Of a stretch of DNA of 64,000 nucleotides, positions 26,555-35,928 are shown piece by piece. Source of the stretch: Marinobacter sp. S0848L (GTDB taxonomy: Bacteria > Pseudomonadota > Gammaproteobacteria > Pseudomonadales > Oleiphilaceae). The stretch lies in assembly GCF_023016065.1 (NCBI RefSeq), contig NZ_JALKAQ010000013.1, forward strand, positions 38,596 through 102,595. The letters are read 5' to 3'. The translations under genes and the position numbers were made by a program. Below the pieces are notes generated by a model that was not told the DNA's origin, made no database searches, and saw only the letters and a program-made list of their open reading frames with translations. The number at the start of each line of letters is the position of its first letter. Position 1 is the first letter of the stretch.

Positions 26555-28009
26555 TCAGGATGAGCAGCTGATGTTCATGTGTTTGCCCCAATCTGGTGGT
26601 GCGGCGGCAAAGTGTTCGTAACCGGGGTGTTCGTCGAACGGGGTTTCCAGCACCTTCAGTAGTTCTTTCATCGGGGCGTAGTCGCCGTTTTGGGCTTCCA
26701 GAATCACTTGCTGGGCCAGGTAGTTGCGCAGGATGTATTTCGGATTTACCTGGCGCATGGCGTATTCCCGCTCGTCGTGGGGGTGGGTTTCCTTTTGCAG
26801 GCGTTCTTGGTAGCGCTCCAGCCATTCGTCTGCGATGCTGCGGTCTGCAAACAGGTCCCGAACTGGCCCATGGCCGTGGCGATTCAGATTAGACAGGCCG
26901 CGGAAGAAGTGGGTGTAGTCCACTTTGTGTTCGTGCAGCATGCTGAAGGTTTCCATGATCAGGCTGAGATCGCCTTCATCGGTTTCTGATAACCCGAGCT
27001 TGCTGCACATGTTGTGTTTGAAGCGTTCGTTGTAGGCGCTTTCGTAATGGCCCAGGCATTGGCGAATGGTGTCTTCTTCCATCACCGGCAAGAGTGCACT
27101 GGCCAGGTACTGACAGTTGGTGAAACCCATTTGCGGCTGGCGGTTGTAGGCGTATCGGCCACCTTGGTCGGTGTGATTGCAGATGTAGCCGGCGTCGAAA
27201 TCGTCCAGGAAGGCGTAGGGGCCGTAATCGAAGGTGTCGCCGATGATCGACATGTTGTCGCTGTTCATCACGCCGTGGCAGAAACCGACCGCTTGCCAGT
27301 CGGCGATGAGCCGGGCCGTGCGTTCCACGACTTCTTCCAGCCAGCGTGCGTAACGCTGCTCTTCTGGCAGGTTAACTAGGTGCGGGAAATGCAGACTGAT
27401 GACGTGTTCCAACAGCGTTTTCACCGTGTCCGGGCCTTCGTGGTGTGCGGCGAACTCAAAGTGGCCGAAGCGAATGTGGCTTTGGGCGGCGCGCATAAGG
27501 GAGGCGGCGGTTTCTATGGATTCCCGACGTACCGGGTCTTTCGCGCTTACCATAAACAGCGCGCGGGTGGTTGGAATGCCCAGGCCGTGCATCGCTTCCG
27601 AACATAGGTATTCCCGAATGGTTGAGCGCAATACCGCACGGCCATCCCCAAAGCGGGAGTAAGGTGTGGTGCCCGCGCCTTTCAAATGCCAGTCCCAGCG
27701 TGTGCCATTGGGGGCAACTGTTTCCCAGAGCAGTACGCCACGGCCGTCACCTAGTTCGGGGTTGTAGGCGCCGAACTGATGGCCGGTGTACTTCATCGCG
27801 ACCGGGTCCATACCTTCCAGTAGTTCCGCCCCTGCGCCTATGTTGGTCCAGTCATCTTCATCGCGGGCATGAAAACCCATCTGCTCGGCAAGAGCGTGGT
27901 TAAAACACACCATCTTCGCATCGGAAAGCGGCGTGGGCATCACCCGGGAATAGAAACTGTCTGGCAACTCCAGATAACGATGTTCCACCTTAAAAGCATT
28001 CGTGCTCAT
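26555..28009 (-). CDS. selO: SelO (YdiU) protein adenylyltransferase
   Basis: The 484-residue pseudokinase-fold enzyme transfers AMP to Ser/Thr/Tyr residues of proteins in the redox stress response. Family features are YTGHQFGAYNPELGDGRGVLL, a basic RFGDGRAVLRSTIREYL segment, HGVMNSDNMSIIGDTFDYGPY (metal-binding Asn and Asp), and the C-terminal ISCSS with the conserved Cys three residues from the end. I chose the ATG 28009 start because family similarity (FKVEHRYLELPDSFYSRV) begins just after it; the longer ORF reads into a repeat. Convergent with ampG. Confidence 0.93.
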   Translation of the reverse strand: MSTNAFKVEHRYLELPDSFYSRVMPTPLSDAKMVCFNHALAEQMGFHARDEDDWTNIGAGAELLEGMDPVAMKYTGHQFGAYNPELGDGRGVLLWETVAPNGTRWDWHLKGAGTTPYSRFGDGRAVLRSTIREYLCSEAMHGLGIPTTRALFMVSAKDPVRRESIETAASLMRAAQSHIRFGHFEFAAHHEGPDTVKTLLEHVISLHFPHLVNLPEEQRYARWLEEVVERTARLIADWQAVGFCHGVMNSDNMSIIGDTFDYGPYAFLDDFDAGYICNHTDQGGRYAYNRQPQMGFTNCQYLASALLPVMEEDTIRQCLGHYESAYNERFKHNMCSKLGLSETDEGDLSLIMETFSMLHEHKVDYTHFFRGLSNLNRHGHGPVRDLFADRSIADEWLERYQERLQKETHPHDEREYAMRQVNPKYILRNYLAQQVILEAQNGDYAPMKELLKVLETPFDEHPGYEHFAAAPPDWGKHMNISCSS

Positions 28010-28027
28010 AACTCGACTCTTAAACAA

Positions 28028-28083
28028 TGGGGTCAGACCCCCGCGCATTTGATGGGGTGAAATGTATCGGGGGTCTGACCCCA
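28028..28083. repeat. REPIN-like pair of inverted GGGGTCAGACCCC elements
   Basis: The left copy is TGGGGTCAGACCCCC then GCGCATTT. The right copy, on the opposite strand, is TGGGGTCAGACCCCC then GATACATTT. They face each other with about 9 nt between, so the whole 56 bp can fold into one long hairpin. This is the layout of REP doublets (REPINs). A third single copy lies at 26497. It sits just upstream of selO and about 160 bp before vgrG. Confidence 0.75.
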
Positions 28084-28244
28084 CAGAGTGCAGAGCGGGT
28101 TGGATAAATGCAACCGGCATTAAAAGTTTGGAGTTTGAGAGGTGGTGCAGGTAGCGGTGGTTTGTATTCGAAAACAGGGCCGTTATAATCGTCGCAGGCT
28201 CAGGATGAGTCGGTTTTCACTTTTAAACTTCAGGGATCGAAGTC

Positions 28245-30308
28245 ATGCCCCAGGCAAGCGGATTGCAATTCACCGCCCGTGTTGGCGAATTCCCCTCAGA
28301 CCACTTCGTGGTTGCCAGCTTTGTGCTCACCGAAGGTCTGTCCACGCTCTCCCATGGCCGCTTGAAACTGGCCAGCACCGACCCGGACGTGCAGGCAGCA
28401 GATGTACTGGAGCAGCCGGTGGATCTGGTGGTGTGGCAAGACGGCCAGCCCCTGCGCCGATTCACCGGTGTGGTGAACGAATTCGTCCGCGGCAATACCG
28501 GCCACCGCCGCACCCATTACGAAGTGGTGATTCAGCCTCCCGTGTGGCGATTGGGCTTAATGCACAACAGCCGGATTTTCCAGGCCCAGACCACCGATGC
28601 CATTGTGCGCACGCTGCTCGAAGAGCGGGGCATTGTGGATACGGTGTTCGACCTGAAACGCGCGCCCGAAGAGCGGGAATACTGCGTCCAGCACCGGGAA
28701 AGCGACCTGAAATTTGTTGAACGACTGGCTGCAGAAGAAGGCTGGCACTACCGCTACCAACATGGCAGCGTGGACGGTGAAGAACAGCCGGCGCTGGTCA
28801 TCGCCGATCATCACGGTGATGCGCCTAAACTAGAGCCGGTAGAGTGCAACACCAAAGCCGGCGGCAACACCCAACAGGCCTGTATCTTTAGCTTCGCCTA
28901 CGAAGAGCGGGTACGAGCGTCATCGGTGGCGATGAAAGACTACACCTTCAAGAACCCTGCTTACGCTCTGATGCACGAACAGAGTGCCGGTGGCGTGAAT
29001 CATCGCGATGACTACCAGCACTACGAATACCCCGGCCGCTACAAAGCCGACGCAAGCGGCCAGCCGTTTACTCAGACCCGATTAGACGCACTGAGAAACG
29101 ACGCCTCCGTCGCCAAAGGCAAAAGCAACCGCCCGGATTTTGCCGCCGGTGCCAAAGTAGACCTGCAAGACCATGACAGCCAGATCCTGAACCGGGAATG
29201 GCTGCTGACCGCCATCACCCACACCGGCAAACAACCGCAAGCGCTGGAAGAAGAAGGCGGTAGCGAACCGACCAGCTACACCAACGAATTCACCGCCATT
29301 CCCGCCGATAAAACCTGGCGTGCCCTCTGTGAGCACAAACCGATGATGGACGGCCCGCAAATGGCCATCGTGACTGGGCCAGAAGGTGAGGAAATCCACT
29401 GCGACCAATACGGCCGAGTGAAAGTGCGATTCCCGTGGGATCGTTACTCCAAAAACGACGAGCACAGTAGCGCTTGGCTACGCGTATCTCAAGGCTGGGC
29501 TGGCGGCCAGTATGGCTTTATGGCCTTGCCCCGAATTGGCAATGAAGTGATTGTCAGCTTCCTCGATGGCGATCCGGACCAGCCGATCATCACCGGCCGT
29601 ACCTACCACGCCACCAACACACCACCGTACCCGCTGCCGGAACACAAAACCCGCACCACATTAAAAACCAAATCCCATAAGGGCGACGGCAGCAACGAAC
29701 TGCGTTTTGAAGACGAAGCCGGCGAAGAACAGATCTACGTGCACGCCCAGAAAGATCTGGACCTGCTTACGGAAAACAACCGCACGGAAGTGATCAAAAA
29801 TGACAGCCATCTAACGGTGGAGAACGACCAATTCAACCACGTAAAAGCGGCTGACAACTGCACTACCGATGGCGAAACCCGGTTGTCCGTTGGCACTGAT
29901 TGCAGCCAAACCGTTGGCGGTACGTTTCATCAGAAGACTGCTCGAACCATGGCCTCGGAAGCCGGCACCGAAGTGCACCACAAAGCCGGTGCCAAGGTAG
30001 TGCTGGATGCCGGAGCTGAACTCACCATTTCCGGTGGCGGGAGTTTTATCAAACTGGACCCCAGCGGGGTCACGCTGAGCGGGCCGGGAATCAAGATTAA
30101 TTCGGGTGGGGCGCCGGGGAATGGTTCAGGTCAGGGAGCTGTGATGCCGGGTTCGCCTAAAACCTTTGGGGCTGAGCCGGCTCAGGTCGTTGACCCTGTC
30201 GAGTTAGCCGAAGTGCCTCTTACCAGAATCCAATATCAGAACATGGTCACTGATGCTCCGTTCTGCGAGGAGTGTGTTGCGTGCCAAGATGGTGTTTGCA
30301 ATGTCTGA
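28245..30308 (+). CDS. vgrG: VgrG (TssI) type VI secretion spike protein with Cys-rich tail
   Basis: The 687-residue protein has a gp27-like N-terminal base (about 1-340), a gp5-like OB domain (RVKVRFPWDRYS, then GDPDQPIITGRTYH, about 390-465) and a C-terminal beta-prism region to about 625. It trimerises to form the tip of the Hcp tube. The last residues, PFCEECVACQDGVCNV, hold four cysteines in CxxCxxCx4C spacing, possibly a metal site at the tip where PAAR normally binds. It overlaps the DUF4123 gene by 8 nt. No other T6SS structural genes are in the window. Confidence 0.95.
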   Translation: MPQASGLQFTARVGEFPSDHFVVASFVLTEGLSTLSHGRLKLASTDPDVQAADVLEQPVDLVVWQDGQPLRRFTGVVNEFVRGNTGHRRTHYEVVIQPPVWRLGLMHNSRIFQAQTTDAIVRTLLEERGIVDTVFDLKRAPEEREYCVQHRESDLKFVERLAAEEGWHYRYQHGSVDGEEQPALVIADHHGDAPKLEPVECNTKAGGNTQQACIFSFAYEERVRASSVAMKDYTFKNPAYALMHEQSAGGVNHRDDYQHYEYPGRYKADASGQPFTQTRLDALRNDASVAKGKSNRPDFAAGAKVDLQDHDSQILNREWLLTAITHTGKQPQALEEEGGSEPTSYTNEFTAIPADKTWRALCEHKPMMDGPQMAIVTGPEGEEIHCDQYGRVKVRFPWDRYSKNDEHSSAWLRVSQGWAGGQYGFMALPRIGNEVIVSFLDGDPDQPIITGRTYHATNTPPYPLPEHKTRTTLKTKSHKGDGSNELRFEDEAGEEQIYVHAQKDLDLLTENNRTEVIKNDSHLTVENDQFNHVKAADNCTTDGETRLSVGTDCSQTVGGTFHQKTARTMASEAGTEVHHKAGAKVVLDAGAELTISGGGSFIKLDPSGVTLSGPGIKINSGGAPGNGSGQGAVMPGSPKTFGAEPAQVVDPVELAEVPLTRIQYQNMVTDAPFCEECVACQDGVCNV

Positions 30309-31086
30309 ACCTCTTAACTTTCGCTCAGCATTGAAATCACTGGAGGAACACTGCGGCGAAAACGCGAGAGCGTACGCTGTTCTGAGCGGCACCAGTGACT
30401 CTAAGCCCGTTCAGAACTTTTTTCGTACCGATGGGCTTACCGCGCTGCCGTTGTATATGGGAACTCCCTATGCCGGATGGCATGAGGTGATGCCATTTCT
30501 TGTACAGATTACCCCGTCCAGTGCTTTTCTTGATTGGGTTGAAATAGCAGGCAGCGAGGATTGGGGCTGGGGTTTTGTCAGTAGTGAACCATTTGATGTT
30601 GTTTTCGGACACATTCGGAGTCTCACCAAGATAAAGCTGGCCAGCGGTCAGGAGGTGTTCTTTCGCTATTGGGTTGCTCGATTCTTGGGACAGATGCTTC
30701 TCAACGTTGATGAAGCCCAGCGCGCGAGCTTAATGGGCCCTATTGAGGCCATCGTTCTGCCATCTGGAGAAACGATCCGTCACCCCGGTAAACCTAGTGT
30801 GGTTAACCCGGAACCTGAATTCCCTTGGTTCACACTATCCGCTGAAGCTCAGAATAAGATTGCGGCCCTTTGTTGGGAAGTGTTGATAGATAACACGATT
30901 GCAGCCCTGGGGAAGACAAAGCCATCACCGTTAACCCAGTACCCGGAACCCGTCGCCCGCAGGAAAGTTGAGCGCTATGTAAAACGTTTGTGCAACGGTG
31001 ATGTGGTCACCGAGCTAGCCCCGTTACAATTTCAATCGATACACCAGTCCCTGATGCAAGAGGCGTCGTCGGGCTTTCGCAGATAA
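30301..31086 (+). CDS. DUF4123 VgrG-effector adaptor (Tap/TEC family)
   Basis: The 261-residue product has the DUF4123 pattern: an early YAVLSGT strand, PLYMGTPYAGWHEVMPFLVQI, SSEPFDVVFGHIRSLTKI, and FRYWVARFLGQML. Such chaperones bind the VgrG tip and load a specific effector, usually the product of the next gene, here the Rhs protein. The ATG overlaps the vgrG stop by 8 nt (ATGTCTGA), so vgrG, adaptor and rhs are one coupled operon. No enzymatic role is expected. Confidence 0.88.
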   Translation: MSEPLNFRSALKSLEEHCGENARAYAVLSGTSDSKPVQNFFRTDGLTALPLYMGTPYAGWHEVMPFLVQITPSSAFLDWVEIAGSEDWGWGFVSSEPFDVVFGHIRSLTKIKLASGQEVFFRYWVARFLGQMLLNVDEAQRASLMGPIEAIVLPSGETIRHPGKPSVVNPEPEFPWFTLSAEAQNKIAALCWEVLIDNTIAALGKTKPSPLTQYPEPVARRKVERYVKRLCNGDVVTELAPLQFQSIHQSLMQEASSGFRR

Positions 31087-31097
31087 AGGATGAATTA

Positions 31098-34000
31098 ATG
31101 ACCGAGTCAAGGACGGCTCTTCGGGAGTCTCGGCAGGCATCTGACGGATTGCCTGATATCAACGCTATCACTCGCGAACTGCGGGAATCGCTTTCCAGCA
31201 CCTACGATGATTGGCAGGACGGTTGGTTTTCATCGATCTTCATGGGGCACGAACAAGTTCTTGAAGTAAATGGGGAAGCCAGCCGCGAGAGCGTAAGTGA
31301 TGATGAGGTCGTCTCGGCAACCGTAGCCCCTTGCGAGGAAAAACGGACAATCAAGATCGCCCACTTTCATGAGAACGTGAGCAAAACACCTATCCCTTCT
31401 ACTCGATTTGAGGTTCAGGAGAAAATCGTTGGATGGATTTTTGATGACTGGGATACCGTTCACAGCGGCACTACCGATGATAATGGTGTCGCAGAAGTTC
31501 CTGTGACACCTGGTAAGGAATATCGGGTGGTTTTGGCTCCAGATGTTTCTCGAGCTGACATGGCTGCGCTCTACGAAACCTACGTAAGCTTCATCGAACG
31601 ATGTTGTTCGTTGCTCGAAAACACATGGAATAACAGCGCCAGACAGGAGTGGGAAAGGTACCTGAACATGGGGTCCGGAGCTCAAGCCCTGGCTGTGTAT
31701 GCTCGCTTTCAAGAGGGCATAGCGGATGGGTTTACAGCTGTGCTGGATGACATTCGCCGGGTATACGATGTGATTTGTGGATTGCTGGATCATGATTTCA
31801 GCAACCTTCCCGATGATCTTCGTGAGCAAATGGAAAATCTGAAAAAGGTTGATGACGCCTACCTGAAAGCGTGCCTTGTGGCCAATGACGAGATTTTCCT
31901 TTTTCTGGTGATGTACACGGTACGACAGTACTTCCGCTTGTTGGCACCAACACAGGTGGCCGAGATGTCGGGAGAGCTGGTTGGCCAGATATTGTTCGAT
32001 GTGGTGGTCGGCCTGATCATTACGGGCGGTGTCGGGCTGGCGGCTAAATATGGCGCTCGAATCGGTAGCAAGGCGGCTGCCGGCGCCATGAACCTGTCAG
32101 ACAGCGCCCGCAAAGGTAAAAACACTCTCGGTGAGTTTCTTGGTCAATTTGCCAAGGAGTTTCAGGAGTTCATGGAAACCATCGGGACCAATCACCGAGA
32201 TATCCAGCTTGCGGGGATTGGTCGTCTTGATTCTTCCAGTACCCAACCTGGCCAAGGTGTCCGTAATCGCCATAATGCCTACCAGGAAATAGCGGACGGC
32301 GATGAGGTCGCTAACCTGCAAGCCTCCGGACGAGATCATGCGGCTAGCAGTCAGCTCGAAGCTCCACCGCGCGATGAAGCCTCTCCTTCCAAGACAGATC
32401 AGGGCCGCGCCACAAAGGATAACGAATCAACTGAAAGTGTGGCTGATCCCGTCAGCACGGTTACTGGCGAGGAAGTGCTGGAGCTAACGGATGCCCGTTT
32501 GGTAGGGCTATTGCCGTTCGAGTTCAAGCGGGTTTATCGCTCTGGCAGCAGCGACCGTCGTCTGGATATGGGTTATGGCTGGCGCCATAGCCTGAACCAT
32601 TCCCTCACGTTCGATGACAGCGGCATTACCTGGCATGACCACGAGGGTAAAAACACTCGTTTGCCTGAGCTCGACAGTACACCTTTCGGGATGAACTCCC
32701 AGGCGGGCATGGCCGCCTGGCGAGAGGGTGAGGAAGTTGTTGTCTGTGCCGGCGAAAAAGCGCTTCGTTATCACTTTGTCCAGCAGGGCAGCTCCGGACA
32801 GCTCGTGCGGATTTCTGATGGTTACGGCAATAGGCTTCGAATCGATTATGACCTGCAGGGCCGTCTCCAATTCCTTACCAATGATTCCGGTAATGCACTC
32901 GCTTTCGATTTTGACGATGAGCGTCTTGTATCTGTTCGGTTGTTGCGCCGAGAGCTGACAGACACTGGCTACCAGTGGCATTCGCTGCGAACCGAGCGTC
33001 GTTACAGCTACGACGACAGCCATGACCTGATCAGTGCTGAGGACGCAGTGGGCGGCATTGAGCACTATGGCTACGAAAACCATATGTTGACCCATCGTCA
33101 GCTTGCCGGTGGTTATAACTTCTATCTGGCCTGGGACGAGGCGTCGCCCAAAGGCCGGTGTGTTCATCAATGGGGTGACAGCACCCAGGTTGATACCCGG
33201 TTCGAGTGGGATGACGAAAATCATACCTGCACGGTTAGCTATGTGGACGGTAGCCGTGAAATCTGGCGTTACGACGGCGCGGCGCAGTTGCAGGAGAAAA
33301 TTGACCCGGATGGCGCCAAACACCTGAGCGAGTACGACGAACAGGGGCGGTTAAAAGTCACCATCGACCCCATGGGGGCCCGGACAGAATACCAGTACGA
33401 CAAGAGTGGGCGGCTCCAGAGCAAAACCGGCCCGGACGGCCAGCCCATTTTGTTTACCTATCGAAAGGGGCGCATTGCTGAAATCCATCGCAATGGCCAG
33501 ACCTGGAAGTTTGATTACACCCGGCATGGTGACCTGGCCTGCGAAGCCGATCCAAAAGGACGAATTACCCGGTACACATACAACGCTCAGGGCCAGCTCA
33601 CGCAGGTTGATCTGCCGGACGGTCGCGCTCACAAGTGGGGCTGGAACAGCCAGGGCCAGCTCATTGAGGAAACCACTCCCACCGGGGCGTTCTACCAATA
33701 TCGCTACGATGAGTTTGGCCAGCTTCTGGCCAAGAAGGACGCCCGGGGTGCCATTACCCGATACCGGTACGATGGTCTTGGACGAGTTACAGAGGAAATC
33801 CTCTCAGGCAACCGGTCTCGTCATTATCAGTACAATGCGTACAACAAGGTCACCCGTTTCGTTGACGAACAAGGGCGGGAAACCCGCTACGAGTATGACA
33901 ACAACCTTCACCTGCTCACCCGTCGCATCAACCCGGACGGCAGCGAGCTTCGTTACCGTTATGATCACCACCGGTTCCTGCTGACTCACATCGAAAATGA

Positions 34001-35924
34001 GCGGGATGAAGCCTACCGCATCGACTATTACCCGAACGGGTTGGTCAAACAGGAGACCGCTTTTGATGGCCGTCGCACCGCTTACCAGTATGACCTGAAT
34101 GGCCATCTGACGGAGAAGGCTGAGTACGGCACTTCCAGTGAGGTCCTGCAAACCACTACCTATGAGCGGGATGAACTCGGCCAGTTGCTGAAGAAGACGC
34201 TACCCGATGGCCGCGTGATTCAGTACGGCTATAACGCGGACGGCAAACTGATCGGGGTTGATGATGGCCACTGGCCGTTGGCTTTCGAGTACGACGAATT
34301 CGGTTTGTTGAAAACCGAACATCAGGGCTGGGCCAGCCTCCGTTACCGTTATGATGAATTTGATCGCCTCAACGAATTGGTGCTGCCGGACGGCCAGGCG
34401 TTGGCTTACCATCGGGACGCAGCGGGGTTGTTGTCAGGTATCGACCTGAATGGCCAATCGCTGACTCGCCACCGAATGGCGTCCACCGGCGAGGAAATCG
34501 AACGGCAACAGGGTGATCTTCTGAGCGCCTATGTCTACGACGACGAAGGCCGCCTGACCCAGCACCGGATTCATCAGGGCCGCCTCAAGGATATCAGCGC
34601 CCAGCGCGACTACCAGTACAATCCGAATGGAAATCTCAACAGTATTCAGGACAGCCGAAAAGGCCTCCGGCAATACGTTTACGATCCCATGGATCGTTTG
34701 GTTGGCGTACGTGGGGACCTCTACGAACAACTCATACACGACCCGGCCGGCAACCTGTTGGAACAGAGTCTGGGCGATCCGAGTGGTCAAAACGCCAATG
34801 TGCGCGGCAATAGGCTCACCATGCACGGTGACTGCCATTATGAATACGACGAATTCGGCAACCTGATCGAGGAGCGGCGCGGCAAAGGCCAGAAACTGGT
34901 TACACGGTATAACTACGACTGCGAGCACCGGCTCACGAGCGTCACAACGCCGGATGGTAGCACCTGGAATTACGAATACGATGCCTTTGGCCGCCGCATC
35001 GCCAAAACCAACGGCCTGATTCGCACCGAGTTTTTGTGGCAGGGCGACCGACTCATTGCTGAAGAAACTGGCGACCAATACCGTACCTATGTTTATGAAC
35101 CAGACACCTTCAAACCGCTGGCTCTGGTGGAAGGTTATGGCCCTGAACAGTCCAGCGTTTATTACTACCATCTGGATCACTTGGGCACGCCCCAGGAACT
35201 TACGAACACCCGTGGTGATCTGGTTTGGTCTGTAACTTACCGGGCTTACGGTAATGTAGTGCGCCAGATGGTGGCGGAAATCGATAATCCGATTCGCTTT
35301 CAGGGGCAATACCATGACCCTGAAACGGGGCTGCACTACAACCGGCATCGATACTACAACCCCAACACCGGGCGATTCATGACCCCGGACCCGATCGGGC
35401 TTGCGGGTGGGTTGAATAATTATCAGTATGTGCCTAATCCGACGGGGTGGGTGGATCCGTTGGGGTTGGTGTCAGTAGGAAAAGACTCCCCTAATCAAGT
35501 TACTCTAAGTGGTGGTGTCGAACCGGGTGTTCCGATAACTGACCCTGCTCGCTTACTACCGCCGCCAAAGGGCGAGAATCCTTGGATGCCAGGGACTCAG
35601 TTGGTGAGTGACGTCGTTGGCGACGAGGGAATGACAGTATACCGAGCTCATGGTGAAGGCAGGGCAACGGGCGGTTGGGTTACTCTCGAACCGCCACCAC
35701 ATCAAGGTTATGTCAGAAAAGAGCTCGCGGTGCACCCTGATTGGAATGATGCAACCCACTACTCCGAGATCTTGCTCGCCCCGGGTACCCGATATCAAGC
35801 TGGGATAGCCGGGCCCCAAGATTTTCCGGGAGGGGATGGGGGCGGCCATCAAATCCAAGTGCTTAACTTTGAGGACATCTTGAAGCAAGAGGTTAGGTCA
35901 ACAAATCAGCTGCCAACGGAGTAG
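31098..35924 (+). CDS. rhs: Rhs-family type VI effector with C-terminal toxin of unknown type
   Basis: The 1608-residue protein has an N-terminal region (1 to about 450) with a hydrophobic segment near 297-317 but no recognisable PAAR motif. DUF6531-type PVSTVTGEEVLELTD follows, then about 1000 residues of YD repeats that should form a cocoon. The core ends at about 1457 with DPIGLAGGLNNYQYVPNP and DPLGL, where Rhs proteins self-cleave. The 151-residue C-terminus (VYRAHGEG, GGWVTLEPP, PGTRYQAGIAGPQ, GGGHQIQVL) resembles ADP-ribosyl/NAD-acting toxin folds, but this is weak inference. An immunity candidate follows after 4 nt. Confidence 0.93.
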   Translation: MTESRTALRESRQASDGLPDINAITRELRESLSSTYDDWQDGWFSSIFMGHEQVLEVNGEASRESVSDDEVVSATVAPCEEKRTIKIAHFHENVSKTPIPSTRFEVQEKIVGWIFDDWDTVHSGTTDDNGVAEVPVTPGKEYRVVLAPDVSRADMAALYETYVSFIERCCSLLENTWNNSARQEWERYLNMGSGAQALAVYARFQEGIADGFTAVLDDIRRVYDVICGLLDHDFSNLPDDLREQMENLKKVDDAYLKACLVANDEIFLFLVMYTVRQYFRLLAPTQVAEMSGELVGQILFDVVVGLIITGGVGLAAKYGARIGSKAAAGAMNLSDSARKGKNTLGEFLGQFAKEFQEFMETIGTNHRDIQLAGIGRLDSSSTQPGQGVRNRHNAYQEIADGDEVANLQASGRDHAASSQLEAPPRDEASPSKTDQGRATKDNESTESVADPVSTVTGEEVLELTDARLVGLLPFEFKRVYRSGSSDRRLDMGYGWRHSLNHSLTFDDSGITWHDHEGKNTRLPELDSTPFGMNSQAGMAAWREGEEVVVCAGEKALRYHFVQQGSSGQLVRISDGYGNRLRIDYDLQGRLQFLTNDSGNALAFDFDDERLVSVRLLRRELTDTGYQWHSLRTERRYSYDDSHDLISAEDAVGGIEHYGYENHMLTHRQLAGGYNFYLAWDEASPKGRCVHQWGDSTQVDTRFEWDDENHTCTVSYVDGSREIWRYDGAAQLQEKIDPDGAKHLSEYDEQGRLKVTIDPMGARTEYQYDKSGRLQSKTGPDGQPILFTYRKGRIAEIHRNGQTWKFDYTRHGDLACEADPKGRITRYTYNAQGQLTQVDLPDGRAHKWGWNSQGQLIEETTPTGAFYQYRYDEFGQLLAKKDARGAITRYRYDGLGRVTEEILSGNRSRHYQYNAYNKVTRFVDEQGRETRYEYDNNLHLLTRRINPDGSELRYRYDHHRFLLTHIENERDEAYRIDYYPNGLVKQETAFDGRRTAYQYDLNGHLTEKAEYGTSSEVLQTTTYERDELGQLLKKTLPDGRVIQYGYNADGKLIGVDDGHWPLAFEYDEFGLLKTEHQGWASLRYRYDEFDRLNELVLPDGQALAYHRDAAGLLSGIDLNGQSLTRHRMASTGEEIERQQGDLLSAYVYDDEGRLTQHRIHQGRLKDISAQRDYQYNPNGNLNSIQDSRKGLRQYVYDPMDRLVGVRGDLYEQLIHDPAGNLLEQSLGDPSGQNANVRGNRLTMHGDCHYEYDEFGNLIEERRGKGQKLVTRYNYDCEHRLTSVTTPDGSTWNYEYDAFGRRIAKTNGLIRTEFLWQGDRLIAEETGDQYRTYVYEPDTFKPLALVEGYGPEQSSVYYYHLDHLGTPQELTNTRGDLVWSVTYRAYGNVVRQMVAEIDNPIRFQGQYHDPETGLHYNRHRYYNPNTGRFMTPDPIGLAGGLNNYQYVPNPTGWVDPLGLVSVGKDSPNQVTLSGGVEPGVPITDPARLLPPPKGENPWMPGTQLVSDVVGDEGMTVYRAHGEGRATGGWVTLEPPPHQGYVRKELAVHPDWNDATHYSEILLAPGTRYQAGIAGPQDFPGGDGGGHQIQVLNFEDILKQEVRSTNQLPTE

Positions 35925-35928
35925 ATAA

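Noticed and set aside
28142..28720. 192-residue plus-strand ORF overlapping the vgrG start
   Set aside because: Arg/Pro/His-rich out-of-frame translation of the conserved VgrG N-terminus.
34434..35348. 304-residue ORF on the minus strand opposite the rhs core
   Set aside because: It mirrors the repetitive codon pattern of the YD repeats, has no family features, and several similar ORFs occur along the same strand of rhs.
32500..35400. Tandem DNA repeat or CRISPR-like array
   Set aside because: The repetitiveness is the protein-level YD repeat of Rhs with variable spacing; no constant DNA repeat/spacer structure occurs there or elsewhere in the window.
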